Shown here one piece after another: positions 34,124-34,393 of a stretch of 34,393 nucleotides of DNA. The stretch's first letter is position 1. Each line of letters opens with the position of its first letter. This DNA is from Prevotella sp. CAG:924 (GTDB taxonomy: Bacteria > Bacteroidota > Bacteroidia > Bacteroidales > Bacteroidaceae): NCBI GenBank assembly GCA_000431975.1, contig HF988457.1, positions 1 to 34,393 of the forward strand, read 5' to 3'. The notes under the pieces were generated by a model. The model was given only the letters and a program-made list of their open reading frames with translations, was not told where the DNA came from and ran no database searches. A program made the translations under genes and the position numbers.

Positions 34124-34131
34124 CAAAACTA
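34124..34131 (-). promoter_or_regulatory. Candidate -7 box (TAGTTTTG) of the phosphoesterase gene
   Basis: Minus-strand TAGTTTTG fits TAnnTTTG and would give a leader of about 105 bases to the start at 34016. A CAAA (TTTG on the minus strand) at 34146-34149 is only 14 bases away, shorter than usual for a -33 element. Confidence 0.4.
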
Positions 34132-34199
34132 TCTATTCATTCTTACAAAAGAGATACAGCACAAATACAATGGTATGAAAGATTACAAAGATATAGAAC

Positions 34200-34230
34200 G
34201 GCTCACCCGATAAATATAGGGAGATATGCT
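34200..34230. repeat. Dispersed repeat, copy 2 (inverted relative to 1-32)
   Basis: 31 bases identical to the reverse complement of 1-32 apart from one missing G in a G-run. Similarity falls off on the far side, although TTC-AT-C spacing remains. On the minus strand it falls in a 63-codon frame (34133-34324) that shares the peptide LYLSGEPF with copy 1. Confidence 0.6.
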
Positions 34231-34393
34231 GCTCAGATGAAGTACTGGGATGAAAAGCAGAGGAACGGCTCAAGGGGGCACGTATGGAATAAATGCGGGG
34301 AATGAAACCCGGATCATGTGGCATGACTCCAACCGGCTACCCGTGACGGTTCTTGTCGCACTTCCTGTAACGGTCATCTTGCTCTCCGTCCCT

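Larger units (their letters stand above)
34017..34393. other. Upstream region to window end, mostly without genes
   Basis: The 377 bases before the phosphoesterase contain a possible promoter box (34124-34131), one copy of the dispersed repeat (34200-34230), a small dyad TCATG-TGG-CATGA (34314-34326), and near the edge two imperfect ~24-base units starting with CCGTGACGGT and CTGTAACGGT (from about 34343). No credible gene was recognised. Confidence 0.5.

Overview
The window reads as chromosomal DNA of a Bacteroidota bacterium, most likely a Prevotellaceae (Prevotella-like) gut or oral anaerobe. The support is: many start-proximal TAnnTTTG boxes (the Bacteroidota -7 promoter element) and few clear Shine-Dalgarno sites; a type III glutamine synthetase; the LL-diaminopimelate aminotransferase route to meso-DAP/lysine; a retaining-type GH97 enzyme; an ExbB/ExbD set with two ExbD genes; and a lipoprotein-type AcrA. 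No rRNA, tRNA, CRISPR array, intact transposase or phage gene was seen.

Layout. Bases 1-231 hold one copy of a short dispersed repeat and a strong terminator. Bases 232-6929 (minus) form a four-gene unit: AcrA-like lipoprotein, RND pump, TolC-like outer-membrane channel and a divergent LpxA-family acyltransferase. Next come cca and a panE-like reductase (minus). From 10159 the plus strand carries a Nim/PNPOx-like flavoprotein, rsmI, a coiled-coil lipoprotein, and then a tightly coupled exbB / duplicated 4-TM protein / exbD / exbD / GH10-like hydrolase cluster followed by crcB and a small ORF. A 182-bp MITE-like segment and terminator separate these from the convergent prmA. A Tyr/Trp/Gly-rich secreted protein and a FadL/OmpP1-like barrel (plus) are followed by nagB, a GH97 glycosidase, a convergent EamA transporter and an AraC-type regulator. 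After an ~880-bp gene desert, the minus strand carries dapF-dapL-glnN, then a calcineurin-like phosphoesterase. The last ~380 bp contain a second, inverted copy of the repeat at the window start.

How the genes work together. The first unit is a complete tripartite efflux pump plus an enzyme related to lipid A synthesis, which suggests coupled control of export and envelope. The ExbB/ExbD cluster is a proton-driven inner-membrane motor with an additional membrane protein whose two halves are homologous, co-transcribed with a periplasmic or surface polysaccharide-active enzyme. NagB and GH97 are carbohydrate catabolism genes. dapF-dapL-glnN joins cell-wall/lysine synthesis with ammonia assimilation. 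The rest is housekeeping: tRNA maturation, rRNA and ribosomal-protein methylation, pantothenate synthesis and fluoride export.

Most of the window is ordinary core genome. The most interesting points are the motor cluster with the duplicated 4-TM protein, the LpxA paralogue with an altered HQF motif, the inverted dispersed repeat at the window ends, the MITE-like element, and near-leaderless promoters at rsmI and the AraC gene.
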